A stretch of DNA of 64,000 nucleotides. It comes from Anagrus nilaparvatae. Its lineage: Eukaryota > Arthropoda > Insecta > Hymenoptera > Mymaridae. The DNA lies in NCBI GenBank assembly GCA_022575985.1, contig JAKSXM010000231.1, positions 2,792,501 to 2,856,500 of the forward strand, given 5' to 3'. This document shows positions 1 through 12,913 of the stretch, piece by piece. The notes under the pieces were generated by a model, which was not told where the DNA came from, ran no database searches, and saw only the letters and a program-made list of their open reading frames with translations. A program made the translations under genes and the position numbers. Every line of letters starts with the position of its first letter. Positions within the stretch are counted from its first letter, which is position 1.

Positions 1-2165
1 TCTTGTAACAGACTTGTCAAGTTTCTTACGCATTCTCGTATATAAAGAAGGTGAAATAAGAAAGGGCGACATAATTTTTTTTAAATTTTAATTAAACGAT
101 TAGTAATTCAAAAAAAATGCATAATTCGCACAAACTTAATGTAAAAAGGTATTCTGCTATAAAATTAATAAAATTTTCAAAGTTTATTTAACAAGCCCCT
201 CAAAAGGCCCTCTAAAAATTCGTCACGCCGTGTTTCGGCCCCCTTAAGCTTTCTTTTATTTTGACGAGAGTTAGGATACAAAGAGTAATGAGTTAGGATA
301 CAAAGAATAATAAATACAAAGGTCCCTGAACTATCGTCAACGCTTTTGCTTTAAAAAAGATATGTGAATTTTGGTTTCTGTGGGAGGTTTAGGAGCTAAT
401 GTAATCATAATTTAACTATTTGTATGTAAAATTTGCTGTCTGGAATCAAAACTTTCATAAAATTCATCAATTTTGAATTTAAATGACTTTAAACCTAATA
501 CACCTAGCCTAATAACATTTAGTTTTAAATCTGAAAACTGAAACCTAAATAATTGTACCTAAGATAATACAAACTTCTATAATATAAAATTTTTTCATAG
601 AATCTAAAAATTATTTTTTTATTTTCCTACATTGGTTACTAAAAAACATTTATTTTAACAAAAATAAATTTTATTATTTAAGTTTTATAAAAGCTTTGAA
701 AAGGTCTAGCTTTTTGTTAAGTTGAACAATAATGAGCTGAACTTTTGCAGCAAAGCTAAAGTTTTTATCATTTAAGTAATATTTAAAAAAAATATATTTA
801 CTTTGTGCTTCTAAAAATTTTTATTTGATATTTAAATTTTTATTAGAAACAGGCAAAGTATTATTCAAATAATATAATTTGTGTAATATTATAAATACTT
901 AGAATTTTGTGTATTACTGAGGTGTGTGAAGGATTAGACACAAGAATATTACATCTGCGATTATTTTCAATTTTAATTCCATTATTATATTGGCTTGTAA
1001 ATGCTGGAGATGATGATGTAACGTTTGTCTGTGAAAATTATAATACAATACATTGCAAATATGGTTTTCTTTTAAATGAATACAAGAAAAAATTGGAAAA
1101 CAAGTCATTTTGCTTAACAAATTATGTAAATAAAATTATTTACAATCTTGCTTCCAATTAATGCATTAGAAAGTTTTATTCAAAATAGCAAATTAGAAGA
1201 TTAGAAAATACATATTTTTACTGATCATTTTAAAGCTTAAGGTTATTTTCAAATTTTTAATTTTCTTATCAATTATTATTATCATTACATTTGCTACATG
1301 ATAACATTTTCCATTTTACTACTTTTTTATTTAATTAATAGATGCCTAATATGGAATAAAAGTTTTATTGTTAAAATTGTGAAAATTAGAAAAGAAAACG
1401 AAAATATGTAGAAAAATTATTCAGAAGATCCTTTTGCCAAACCCATCAAAAACTGTTTACTAACTTAAAAATTTTTTTCTTCATTTATCATCTTTTTAAC
1501 GTAAATTATTAAATTAAGTTATCTATTTTCTAATCAGCAAATTAATTTCATTTGTACACAGTAATTTAACCAAAAATTTAATTAACATATTTGTTGTAAA
1601 ACAGTTCATAACAAATTAGAATTTTATCATATTTCAGAATTTTAAATAAAAATTTGTTTGCTTATTTATTTTTGACATTTTTCTCCTGTAATTTGCTTTT
1701 ACCAAAACTTTCAGAACTTATTTTAATATTTTTATTTGTTAAAAAATGTAAAATATTGCTTTCAATAGTAAGCTGTATTAAAATAAAGAGATAAATAAAA
1801 TAAATAAATGTGACCAGAAAAAATTGATATTATTGTCAATAATAATGGGTGTACTTTTCTATACAAATCACACGTGTTGGTACTTGAGAATAAATTCAAA
1901 AATTAAGGGGTGTATCGCTTTAATAAACTGCTGGATTTAATGGTTTAATTACTTGGAACGACATAAGATTATAATTACAAATAAAAAATAATCGACAGTA
2001 GTAATTAAAAAAAATTCGCATTCGAAATCTCAGATAAGGCATAAATTACGACATAAGTAAAAGTATAAATCAATAACAAATCGAATCTGGGAAAAATAAA
2101 AATGAAACTTACAATTACCCTATTCCCCTTTTCTTTCTCATTTATAAAACTTTTTGGTATAGAGA
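1..2165. other. AT-rich intergenic DNA, no gene seen
   Basis: The only longer ORF (907-1161) starts at TTG, has no recognisable feature and is read in part on both strands. Nothing else is supported. Confidence 0.5.
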
Positions 2166-2260
2166 AATTTAGCTGGCATGACTAATCGCGCTAGTTCCGC
2201 CCGGTAACGGCGGAGACACGCGACTCTCTTTGGTTCCGCTTCCGAAACGTGCAACTTTCT
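2166..2260. promoter_or_regulatory. GC-rich promoter-like island
   Basis: An isolated GC-rich patch contains AGTTCCGCCCGGTAACGG, CGGAGACACGCGACTCTC and TTCCGCTTCCGAAACG. It stands out sharply from the surrounding AT-rich DNA. The ORFs that start in it are pyrimidine-rich and not gene-like. Confidence 0.3.
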
Positions 2261-4339
2261 CATATTCCCTATATATTTATAACAGTAAGCATCATCATCA
2301 TTTTCGTCCTGCACCGCTGCCTTTGCTCTTTTGTCTGTTATTGCGTTTATTTTGCTTCTTATATTTCTATTTTTTTTTTATTGGTTTCGCGTGTGTCTAC
2401 ATCATTTTCCATTAATAAACTTCTCTCTACTTTTATTGTTTGCATTTCAATTTATAGTTTTATTAGCTTTATTCTCATGGGACTTTTTTACTTATGCGAA
2501 CAATTAAATTATTTATTTTTGCTAGTATCATCTCTTTAATAGTTGTCCTTTTGAAATATTTTGACTTTTTTTTAGTATGTGAAAAAGCTCAATTCTTTTC
2601 AATGCATTTATTTTTTTCAAGGGGTAGATTTATTATTTGTTTGTTGTTATTTTTTGAATGCACAATATTGATTTGAGATTTTTTTATTTTTTTAACGAAA
2701 TATGCTAATAAATTTCTTTTACTTTTTTATAGATATTTTGTACTGACAAATTGGTATAATTCATTTGAAAAGATACAATTATCATACTTTTTAATTGTAA
2801 GTCCAATTTTAGGGGTGGAAACTTTTTTATGAAAGTCAAATTTACCTTCTGTAAATTGGACTTTCGTAAAATTGGATCCCTCCTAATTAAATAAAATATT
2901 ATGATTAAGTTGATTGGCTAATCTAATTTTGATATGAATTGCAAATATTAATGCCCATAATTTTGTTAAATTTTTGTGTAAGTTCAGTTAATCGATAAAT
3001 AATTTATTTTATTGTATAACAAATATTTTTTAATTTTGATTGCCTAATGAGAATTTTAAATAAAAAGTGCTTGAAATTTTAATTTTTAGATTGGCTTGAG
3101 TCATAAATAAATTTATTCTTAAAATATTTGGAAATACATTGACCTACACATAGCTAATAAAAGTAATATATTTTTGTAAAACAAGTATATTATTATTAGT
3201 AATCTCTACATAATCTTCATATGACTAAATTTTAAAAAATTTAATTTAAAAACCGCTTATCATGAATATGATTTCATATATAAATTTATACCAAATTTGA
3301 TGAAAGAATTTTCGATAATAATTGAAGAAGGAAATCATAAAATTTTAACATATAACTGATTTACATTTATCTCTCCCTCCTTATACCTGTTTTTTTTTTA
3401 TAATTACGTGCATAGTATTTGCAAGACGATTTTCCTGTTTCCTCATTTTCTAGGAAAAAAGAACAAAGTAAAAAAATATTTTAAATGTTTATATTTACAT
3501 ATTTTTTAATATTTTCAAAATTTTTTAAAGAGTATAAAATTGAAAGTACATACTAAAAACTTCAATCGTAACTATGATGCTTTTGCAACTTTTTATTTAT
3601 TTTAATGATTTCAGTTTTTGATACAAATTTTTTTATTCGCTTTACAATGTGAACAAAAACTGTAATTAATTTTACTATAAAACAGAATTTGGTAAATTTT
3701 TTCAATGAAAAAAGATAACATCTAAAAATTTTGTTATCAAAAGATGTTTAAAATTTTTTTAAATGCATGTGGTGTTGAAGCTATTATTTTGCACTGTATA
3801 GGATACATCAAAAATATATGAAATATTCTGAAGAGTTTCCTAAACTTAAAAATATTTCAATGTTTATAGTGATAGAAATTTTCTCGCAAGTGAAATGACT
3901 TCTTACTTCTATAAATAACAATAAACGCTTGAAAGTTGTATATTATATTTCCACTTTTGTATTGTCAATCTTTATTTATAGGTATTAGAGTTATTTGTCA
4001 AATATTAAATTATACTTTTGTAGAATAATTTACTTGTATGTACAAGAATACTAAAATTACATTTGGGGAATCATTTTTCTTGATTCTAATATCGTGATTC
4101 AAATTGTTAATTTAATTTCTCTGTCCTTATACGAGTATTGATATGCGTATACTGTCGACTTAAAATCGATCGTCGTCTCAATGAAAATCTTTTTGATCAC
4201 TTGGATAGTAAGTCAAAGCTCCAAATCCTTAGCTTGGTTCACTACAATTTTTTGAAGCATATGGCTCCAAATTTGAGTATTCTGTGACACGAAATTAGGT
4301 TGACGACTGACTGTTTATATTTATTATGAATAGTATATT
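2261..4339. other. AT-rich DNA, no gene seen
   Basis: Pyrimidine-rich at 2260-2690, giving hydrophobic chance ORFs. A short hairpin pairs AAGTCCAATTTTA (2801) with TAAATTGGACTTT (2855). Only the hairpin motif at 3878 stands out beyond that. Confidence 0.45.
3878..3925 (+). repeat. TTTCTC-GNRA-GAGAAATG hairpin motif, copy a
   Basis: TTTTCTCGCAAGTGAAATGACTT is followed by CTATAAATAA. Related copies lie at 29526, 42868, 50703, 53741 and 58944. Confidence 0.45.
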
Positions 4340-4465
4340 TACGGCTCGTGTCCAGAAAAGTAAAGAATGGCCCAAATCGCACGTAAATTACCTTCCGAGG
4401 TGAAGCCGAGGATGGTAAACTGCCATTTGGGGCATTCTTTATTTATGAACAAGGGCCGTATAAAA
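4340..4465. repeat. Palindromic repeat (AATGGCCCAAATCGC family), copy 1
   Basis: GTCCAGAAAAGTAAAGAATGGCCC and its inverted counterpart GGGGCATTCTTTATTTATGAAC (key bases), with TACGGC/GCCGTA tips, surround TTCCGAGGTGAAGCCGAGG. The ORF at 4367-4564 derives from this repeat. Confidence 0.6.
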
Positions 4466-4814
4466 GTTTTCTGCGACAGTAGCGAGAAATTTCGTACTTT
4501 CGTGGCTATTGTACAGAAAAAATTTTTTGAATTTAAAGTTATAAAATCCTTAAAAATTTTTTGAATTTAAGGTTATAAAAACAGTAAAAAAAAACAAATG
4601 ATTATTTAAGGCGAATTCACAATTATTTTGAAGCTCTGCTCCCCGAAATTCGGCTTTATAATCAACAAATAGTTAAGTAAGATAATGACTTTATACAATT
4701 AGTCATCAAACAAAAAAGATTTTCAGTGCTTCATCAAGTTAAAAATCGAATTTTATAGCGTAAATATTTATAGTTTATTTTCTATGCATATGATGATTAA
4801 TTTTATTAATTATC

Positions 4815-4935
4815 TAGGACAAAAAAGACTATATTGTAACCTGGGTAGGACCCATATTTTGATATTTATATATAAAAGTATGTTTTAAATCACGGGGAAA
4901 ATTTTGGGGTTCGATCTTTGCATGCTGTATGTAAG
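4815..4935. repeat. Interspersed repeat shared with 43420-43530
   Basis: CTAGGACAAAAAAGACTAT, ATCACGGGGAAAATTTTGGG and CTTTGCATGCTGTATG recur as CTAGGGCAAAAAAAGCCTAT, AACACGGGACAAAATATGGG and CTTTTGCATGCTGTCTG near 43420-43530. Confidence 0.45.
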
Positions 4936-5036
4936 GTTTAAACCAATATTTTCTCCCTTTTGTTAATAAAATAATTATTATACTGATTTATAAATTAAGT
5001 CAAATTAATAAGGAATTTAAATAATTAATATTCTTA

Positions 5037-5144
5037 AGCCCTTTTCCCACTGGTTAAATAAAAATTATTGTGTGTGCTTTGACTGTAGCATTTGGTATAA
5101 TTAAAGCACACGCGTATTAATTTTTAAGCCAGCGGAGAAAGGGC
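5037..5144. repeat. Short foldback repeat
   Basis: GCCCTTTTCCCACTGG and CCAGCGGAGAAAGGGC are inverted ends, with TGTGTGCTTTGACTGTAGC against AATTAAAGCACACG inside. Confidence 0.5.
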
Positions 5145-5246
5145 GTTATTAAAAATATTGTTGTGTTGGCATGGGGCCCTATTTCGTAATAACTTTTTTT
5201 TGCTGATAGGTCCATAAAATTTTCCAATGAATTTTTCGGTTTTTTT

Positions 5247-5407
5247 GGGTCGTTGCATACGAATATGATCTTTGTTTTTACCTAAAATGCTCTAGTTGCC
5301 CAGAATAGAAAATATTGAAAAAAACCACAAAAAAACTTACGTAAAGTGCTTATTATAGGCAACTAAAGCATTTTAGGTAAAAACAAATATATTCGTTGTC
5401 AGCGACC
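5247..5407. repeat. 161-bp foldback repeat
   Basis: GGGTCGTTGCATACGAATAT pairs with ATATTCGTTGTCAGCGACC, and TTTTTACCTAAAATGCTCTA with TAAAGCATTTTAGGTAAAAA. Noncoding. Confidence 0.6.
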
Positions 5408-7075
5408 TTAAAAACATAAGTCAATAAACGACAAAAATACTCTTTAGAAAAATAAAATTTACTTCCTTAATAGGTAAAATCTAAATCAAATTATGCGAAT
5501 TGTACAATAACTATAACTAAACAGGAACAAAATTTCGGGAAAGTACCAGGCAGAAAGCGACTCAAACGCGAACATTTGGTTCAGTTTAATATAAGCATAA
5601 CTTGTAACTTTAACTCTTATAAGTTACCATTACAAGAGAGAATATTAAAATTATATAATCCGGCATTTTTGATTATCCGGCAACTCCCATGTCCCGACGA
5701 TTCCGGATAATTGGAATTCTGCTGTATTAATTATTTTCATATGTATATTTGTTATTGCGTATTATTTTTTTAATTTTTAGAATTTAAAATATTTTTCAAA
5801 TTTTTATGGGAAATTTGAGCTAATAACTAATATGTTTTAATAATTTACAATATAAATAAAGATACATCCTTTTTTTGCTGAATTCTATGCTCCTACCCTT
5901 GGAAAAACATCAATCATAATTGAAAAAATAAACAAAAAAATAATAAGTAATATTGAATTTCATGCATCAAAATATCAACAAAAAGTTAAAAAATCAAAAA
6001 ATTTTTATTTCACAGCAAATAATTCATAAAAATGAAGTATCCTCTCTTTAGTCCAAAAAGTTCTTTGTCATGATGAAATACGTATAGAAAAATACAGAGG
6101 CAATTATCACACGATTCGCGACAATACGATATTCGAGCCCTTCTCAGTATGGGGTGTGCAATAAATACCAGCACTTAGGACATTTGATATCCCATATAAT
6201 ACTGATATAAAAACGATGACTATCTTATTTAGCATTTCTCTATTATTTTCAAAAATTCAAATCGACATAAATAAAATATATATATTTATGTATATCATGA
6301 ATGAAATAAAAAAAAAATAAAAAAACTCGCGGCCACGAGGCTACTCCTCAAGCACGTGCCGTAATAATTGTATAACTTAGTTACTTGTACTTTTGTACGC
6401 GCCCCCTTATATTTTTGCTATCTAAATATAACGATCAGCTAAAGAATCATTATTCATCTTTACACGAGCTTATATTTCTTGTATATTTTTTTACTATTGT
6501 AATAATAATCTCGTTTTAGACTATTAAAAGTGAGAATTTTAGGTATTACGGGTATTTATAAATGAGCCTCGTGACTCAACGATTATTTTAAATTAAATGA
6601 AAGAAAATTCATTTTATTGTCTATGTTTATGATATTCGTATGTATGAGATCGAAGGGATAAAAATTATGTTTAACAATGATTTCTTATCTTTCTATATGT
6701 GTGTAATCGATATGTTCATTCGAATTCATAATCTAATTTTTTGCCTTTATCAGATTTAATTATTCAACGATTCCAATTAAAAATAATGATTTTTAAAATT
6801 TATCGAGTGTACATTTTGAATAATAGAATTTTCTTTTGCTTATTATTTAAATTTTATATTTTCTTTAATTAAAATTACAGATCTGCTACAGATGCAAAAC
6901 CATCAGATCTAAATTTTTCCGTCTGTTGGCGGATTTTCCACTTCTTGACTAAATATAAAAATTTTTAGGAATAATATATATAGCAAAATCTACTGCTCTT
7001 ACATGAAGTCTAAATTTGCAACTAATTTAGTTTCTTCTATGAGATGGGTGAACTCTTGTGTAAACAAGGCTAAAA
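5408..7075. other. AT-rich intergenic DNA, no gene seen
   Basis: A small GC-richer patch (TTATCCGGCAACTCCCATGT, with CCGGATAATTGG) near 5680-5715 may be the tip of another repeat. Otherwise nothing is recognised. Confidence 0.4.
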
Positions 7076-7161
7076 TACTGGGTGGAACTGCGGATTTTTA
7101 CATTGCTAGTATATATTAAAGCAATGTAAGTAACCGAGACAATTGTGTTCCACCCGGTATA
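7076..7161. mobile_element. About 86-bp palindromic MITE
   Basis: The left end TACTGGGTGGAAC and right end GTTCCACCCGGTA are inverted, with an inner stem ACATTGCTAGTATATATTAA and GCAATGT. It is the same family as 28411-28502. Confidence 0.65.
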
Positions 7162-7437
7162 TAAAATTTGAAATAAATATAGAACAAATAATAACTTTAA
7201 AATATTTAATTCAAAAAGTGTGTGTCTGAAGTGTGTAGTTGCGAGAAATCAGCAATATACGTTTTCTTTTTAAATACAGATTTCTCATCAAAATAGCAGC
7301 ATAGAAACCGATAAGTTATTGAATTTTGAAAGCTCTAGATCCAAAAATAACAGCTTTTAAAAATTTCAATTTTCCGACCAAGTTACGTGAGCAATTAAAA
7401 ATCTGACTAAAAATTTTGACTCCGGAAAATTTTACAT

Positions 7438-7645
7438 ACACTGAAAAAAATCTGGTTGCAGAAGCCGGATTTTTTTTTTTTAGTTGCTGCAAATGACATA
7501 ATGAAGAAATATGTAAGAATTTTTTTTTTGAACTCATACCAAGCCATGGTGTTTGCCTTTTAAATGAGTAAAACTCATTTTTTTTTAAACATTCTTTACG
7601 TCTCAAGACGTTTGCAATCGTTAAAAAAAAAAAAAAAAAAAAAAT
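7438..7645. mobile_element. Copy of the ACACTGAAAAAAA MITE family (right end degenerate)
   Basis: TACACTGAAAAAAATCTGG followed by AGCCGGATTTTTTTTTTT and GACGTTTGCAATCG matches the family of 34186-34479. The right tip is replaced by a poly-A tract (7623-7643). Confidence 0.5.
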
Positions 7646-7754
7646 TTTTTAAATTTTTTTTCAATGTAAGGATATAGCTTTTATGTTTTTAGAAAATTTT
7701 ATGTTGCCTGCTTAATCGACACATTCAAGCCTAATTTGAATATTTTTGAATGAA

Positions 7755-8375
7755 CAAATCAATATTTTGGTTTAAAAATGTCAGTTAAAATTATTAAGTA
7801 ATTGGGGCTGTTTTTTTCATTTCAGAAGTCCGTTTTGACTTACAATCCCTAGAAAATGTGATATCAAGCCTCGAATTGGGGTAAATTTTGTATATTTTTT
7901 AGACTTTATTTAAATTGATACCATGTACACGAAAAAATCTCATGGTGTTTCAAACTCAATGCAGGACTTTAAGGGAGACAAAAAAAAATTGATTTTTACC
8001 AGTTTATTATCTTCAACCTCTTAAATGGGGTAAGAGGACGGATTTATTACAGAAGAAGATATAAGAAAATTTTGGGTTAAGATTGTCATTCAGTAGGTAA
8101 TTTTGCCTGCTATTTTCATTTCTGAAGTCTATTTTTACATGCAAGCTCTAAAAAATAAGATATCATCCTCTAATTATGTACGTGGTAAGAACCTTTACCG
8201 AAAAAAAATTTAATTATTTAAAATTGATTTATTATTTAGGGGTTTTATATGTAAAAACAGACTTTAGAAACGAAAATAGCTGGGAAAATTACCTACTGAA
8301 TGAAAATTTTAGCCCAGAATATAAATCTTTTCTTTTGCGCTATAAATCCAGCCCTTACCCTATTGAAATGAATCT
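7755..8375. repeat. Diverged repeat in direct and inverted copies
   Basis: The motif CATTCAGTAGGTAATTTTGC...TTTCATTTCTGAAGTCTRTTTTTACAT (key parts) occurs directly near 7790-7850 and 8095-8150 and inverted near 8230-8310. The ORF at 8176-8418 reads across the inverted copy and is not considered a gene. Confidence 0.45.
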
Positions 8376-8721
8376 AATAAATTATTACAATTTTTTATTC
8401 ATCGTTCTTTTAAAATAAAGCAAGAAAAGAAAAATTAAATAAATCAGAGCTTTTGCATTATAAAATTATTAAAATTTTAGAAAATAAATTTATATTTGCA
8501 AAAATATATTCTGCATTAACTTTAATCGGTTATGTAGATTTTAACATTGGATATGAATGAGCGAAAAAATCAATAATTTAGTTGCAAGGGGTTGCAGAAA
8601 GTAATTTATAAATTTGACTCTAAGTTTCTGAAAGCTCAGTTAAGATGGCAGTATAAACTATAAATGAAAAAATGTCATAAAATATTTAATAAATATATTG
8701 TTATAGTTTATTTATTTTTTC

Positions 8722-10142
8722 TATATACCGTATAGGAGCCAGTTTTCGAACGTATTGGCTTTCGATCAAATAAACACAAATTAGCTTTTATATTAAAAAG
8801 CATGCATCATTTATCTAAAACCGAATTTTCTTATGAAACTACAAACCCTAAGGAACTAATTTCTACGTTACCGATATTAAAAAACAACTTAAATTAATAA
8901 AAAAATAAGAAAAATGCTCTCTTGTACAACCTTAGGAGATTTTTCTCATCGTTTTCACCAAATCTCGTGTGTTATTAAAATCGAGTTTTAGGGATACCTA
9001 CTCTATGCCGAATACTAAAAATGCTTTTAATTACGTTGTGATGCTTTAATAAATAAAGTGAAAGGGTTATATTCACTTATTTATTGCAAATTTATTTTAA
9101 ATAGGTATATCGATAATCGAATCCGAACTTTTTTACACGTATGGGTATTTTCGATATTTTCAGTTAAATGACACTTTTTTTAATTTAAACGATATTTATT
9201 TAATAATAATACACCAAATTTGTTATAATCACATTATTTATACTATATTTTATAATAATTAATAGAATATTTAACAAACTAACACACATAAACACAATTT
9301 AATAAAGTACTTATATACTTATGTATCACTTTGTTTATAACACAATAAATGCTCGTAAATGCTTTGATTTTAATAAAAATTACGTATACACGCTTTGAAA
9401 TGAAAAAAAACCTTTATTTTAATATTAAAAATATATAAAAACTATATTCCAACACTTTTTTCATAAAATTTATGTCGTTTTTACTTTTAAATACACAAAT
9501 AATTAAACAGTTAAACGACCCCTAATAAAGTCGCGCCCAAACTGAACGTATACAGCAGGTTGCTTACATAAGGCGCCTATTTTGTTTCCTTGAGTTTTAA
9601 AAACATTATATCAACTATTATCTTTCGTTAATTAAAATTAAAAAGCAAATTTTAATAAATAAATGTTTAAAATACATGATTATACAAGAGTGTGGTTCAT
9701 CTGTTGTTTACTATATTTTATTCTTATTATAGGTATTTTATATTAAAAAAACAAGAAAAAAGAAGTGAAAAGGGAGTTAAGAAATAGGTATAGTTATACC
9801 TATAAAAATTCTATTAAAACGAGCGCGATTTCAACTTAGTTTTAACGATTTTAAAATTATCGAAAATTAATTCGATCAAAATGATACTATTATCAAAAAT
9901 AGAATTTGCATTATCGAAATTACCTTACCTTGCACACTTGTAATAAATGTAAAATATTTATTATCCATCAATAAATTTGATATTTTTTTAATTAGCATAA
10001 TAAAATATAGGATTTCCCTGATCAAATGCAACAATATTTAATACCAATTATTAATTTTAAAGTATATTTTTCAACAAATAAAGATACAGCTAGGTATAAG
10101 AAAGTGACTTCTGATCGAAAACCGGCTCCTATACGGTATATA
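8722..10142. mobile_element. 1.42-kb DNA transposon with 28-bp TIRs, noncoding
   Basis: The left end TATATACCGTATAGGAGCC and the right end GGCTCCTATACGGTATATA are inverted copies that match over 28 bp with one mismatch (8722-8749 and 10115-10142). The interior is AT-rich without a usable ORF, so it is a nonautonomous element. The ends are compatible with a TA or TATA target duplication. The superfamily is unknown. Confidence 0.7.
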
Positions 10143-10866
10143 AATTTCACAGTTAAATTACATAATAAAATAAAATCTATAATGATATAAAGGAATTATT
10201 AGTTTTATAATAATTATGTCAAATGATTAAAATTATTTGTTAAAAGTTTCATTGATCTTATATAACAATTAGAAATATAATTAATTTTAATTTATCTCAT
10301 AAAATTTTCAAACAATAAAATTCTATTAATCTTTAATTTATAGTGTAGAGTAAATGATTTATTTATCCTAAGCAATTTATTAAATTATTTTTAAATATTT
10401 GCACTAATTTTCCTCCAGACGTACTGACTACCTTGCATTACTAATGATGTACAAACTAGTGCATATGAAAGACCCTCTTTTCAAAAAATATAAATCTGAA
10501 AAATCTACTCGTGATCCTCCTAAGGATTTAAATCCTGAAACAGTAACCACTGACTGGAGTCTATAATAGGGCACTTATATAAATCAGATGTTATATAGCT
10601 GATCATTAGCAGGTTAAAGAATAGATCTGATGCTTCATTAATTGACAATCCTGTTGAAATTATTGACTAATTGCTGTATTTATTTATTCAAACCAATTTT
10701 TTTCCTTATCTTATTTTATTGTATATTTCTATATAAATGTGATTTAATTTTGATTTTAATTTATTCTATTTATTGAATATTTATGTGTATTTTATATTGA
10801 CATATGTTGAATCAGTGTAATATATTTTTATGATTACAAAATAAAGAACCATAATAATCATTAATT

Positions 10867-12311
10867 AGTTCCTCATAGAGGTACCATTGTGATTGGTTAA
10901 AATTTGTTTTCTGATTTTTTGGCATATATGCACGTTTTGAGACCTCAGGAAGCCAAAAAAACATTTTTTAAAAAAATTAGTCTTAATGCATGGGTGTGTA
11001 TTTTTATGTATGTATGTATGTATGACTGTAACCGGTGATATTTAACAACCATTATGATATTAAAAAAGTAAAAATAATATTTTATTGACCAGAATTGGAG
11101 CTGAACTTAATTTTTTATTGTTTCAAATTATTTAAAATAAATAAAACAATACAAATTATTTTGATGTGTAACAATTTTTTTATTTCACAATATTTCACAA
11201 ACTTCCCTCTTCAGTCTCTCTAAGAAATACCTGTTAATTTTGAAATAAATATGAGAACTTAAAAAAATTTGTATATTAACTACGTAATTTTTTTTTCAAA
11301 TTTTTTTTTACCAAAAAATCTCGATATACTATCGATTTTTTTTTTTTTTAATTTCGATTCTTCCATGAAAGTACTAATATCTAGAAGTAACGTTTTTACT
11401 CGTTATCTTGAATCTTATAATTTATTTTTTTTTAATTTTTTTCTCAAAATTTTTGTCACCAAAAAATGCAAAAAATACAAATTTTTTTTTTCTTTTTGAA
11501 CGCAGTACTTAATTTATATCTGTGGAAGTACTAGTTTTAGAAATATCGTTTATTGTAATTTTTTTAACCTGATGATACGTAATTTTTTCAAATTTTTTTT
11601 CTTAAAATTTTTGTTGCCAAAAAATACAAAAAAACGCCAAATCTTTTTTTATTTTAGGACGTATTACTTAATTTCATCCTATGAAAGTCTAGAATTATCG
11701 TTTGTAAAGCATTTCTCCATCTGATATGTTTTATTATTATTTACTAATTTTTTTTCTTTTTGGACGTAGTACTTAATTTATTTCTATGAAAGTACTAATA
11801 TCTAAAATTATCCTTTTAACTGGATATCTACAATCCGATACCTAATTTTTCGAAATTTGTTTTTTCAAAATTTTTTACACAAAAAAATTAAAAAAACACC
11901 ATAAATTTTTTTATTTTTGGACGTAGTACATAATTTATTTCTATGAATGTATTAATATCTAGAATTAACGTTTTTATTAGGTATCATTTTTATTCCTCAA
12001 TTTAAACATAGCAAAAATTTTTTCTTTATTGTAATTATGTCTTCAAATATATTACCACACCAGCTTCACCAAAAACTGTCTAGCAGAAATAATTATCATA
12101 AAAGAAGATTATGTACTAGTGTAGAAAAATCTTTTTTTTTTAATGTCAAAAACCTCATTTTTCCATGAGATGTTAAACTAAAAGTATCAAGGAAAAGATC
12201 ATTTTTAGTTTTTCTTATGACATTAAATACTCTGTTAGGTAAAATAGAACATTAAGCACATTTTGTTATTGCTAATGAGGAACCATAGTGCCAATTACTT
12301 GGCAGCGTTTT
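10867..12311 (+). mobile_element. HINE/DINE-1-like nonautonomous Helentron, copy 1
   Basis: The 5' end is a GTTCCTCATAGAGGTACC palindrome. It is followed by a core containing GGCATATATGCACGTTTTGAG, a (GTAT)n microsatellite and a GGTGATATTTAACAACC segment. Then come 155-157-bp tandem units marked by a GTACTAATATCTAG motif (near 11371, 11528, 11684, 11792 and 11949). Next to the 3' end are the inverted TGAGGAACC and a stem-loop TGCCAATTACTTGGCA followed by GCGTTTTT. This order of 5' inverted motif, core, microsatellite, central tandem repeats, subterminal inverted motif and 3' stem-loop is that described for Helentron-derived HINE/DINE-1 elements. No coding capacity. Confidence 0.65.
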
Positions 12312-12913
12312 TTTTTTAAGTCATCAAGTTCATAAAGTTATAAAAAAAATTTAATCTTTATTATTATATTCACCAAATTCTTTCTTTTAAACTTGAATGA
12401 ACTTTTTGTCATCTAATTAAAGCAGTTGCAAAAGCTTACACTATTACTTGAATTTTGAAACTAAACTTACACATCATTATAAATTAATTTTAATTCTATG
12501 GATTATTAAATACTCAAATTTTATGCCAATTTTTTTTATTTTAATTAATTTTTTGCCACAAATCAGCTGGACAAAGTTTTTAAGGCAGAGCTTTGCAATA
12601 ATATAATTATATACTTTAACAAGTTACATTATCCAAGTGTAACACACTGATTCTTTTGAACTTTTGTTTCTTTTTTTTATTATCTCCAACACTAATTGAA
12701 ATTTTCGTTTACTTATTTGACGTATTAATATTTTAACTTCTTTTTGTATTACCCAAACCCAATACAAAAAATCTGTCAACTTAATTTCAAAATCAAAAAG
12801 AATCAAGAAAAGGTAAAAAATTAATTAAAAAAACTTTAATTAAATAAAATTTATGACCCTATATTATTGATTACCAGAATTTTTTTATAATAAAAGACTA
12901 GAGAGCTAACAAA

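Noticed and set aside
907..1161. 84-residue ORF on plus strand
   Set aside because: It starts at TTG, has no motif, and an equally long ORF lies on the opposite strand. No splice or promoter support.
8176..8418. 80-residue ORF
   Set aside because: It reads through the inverted copy of a diverged repeat (7755-8375).
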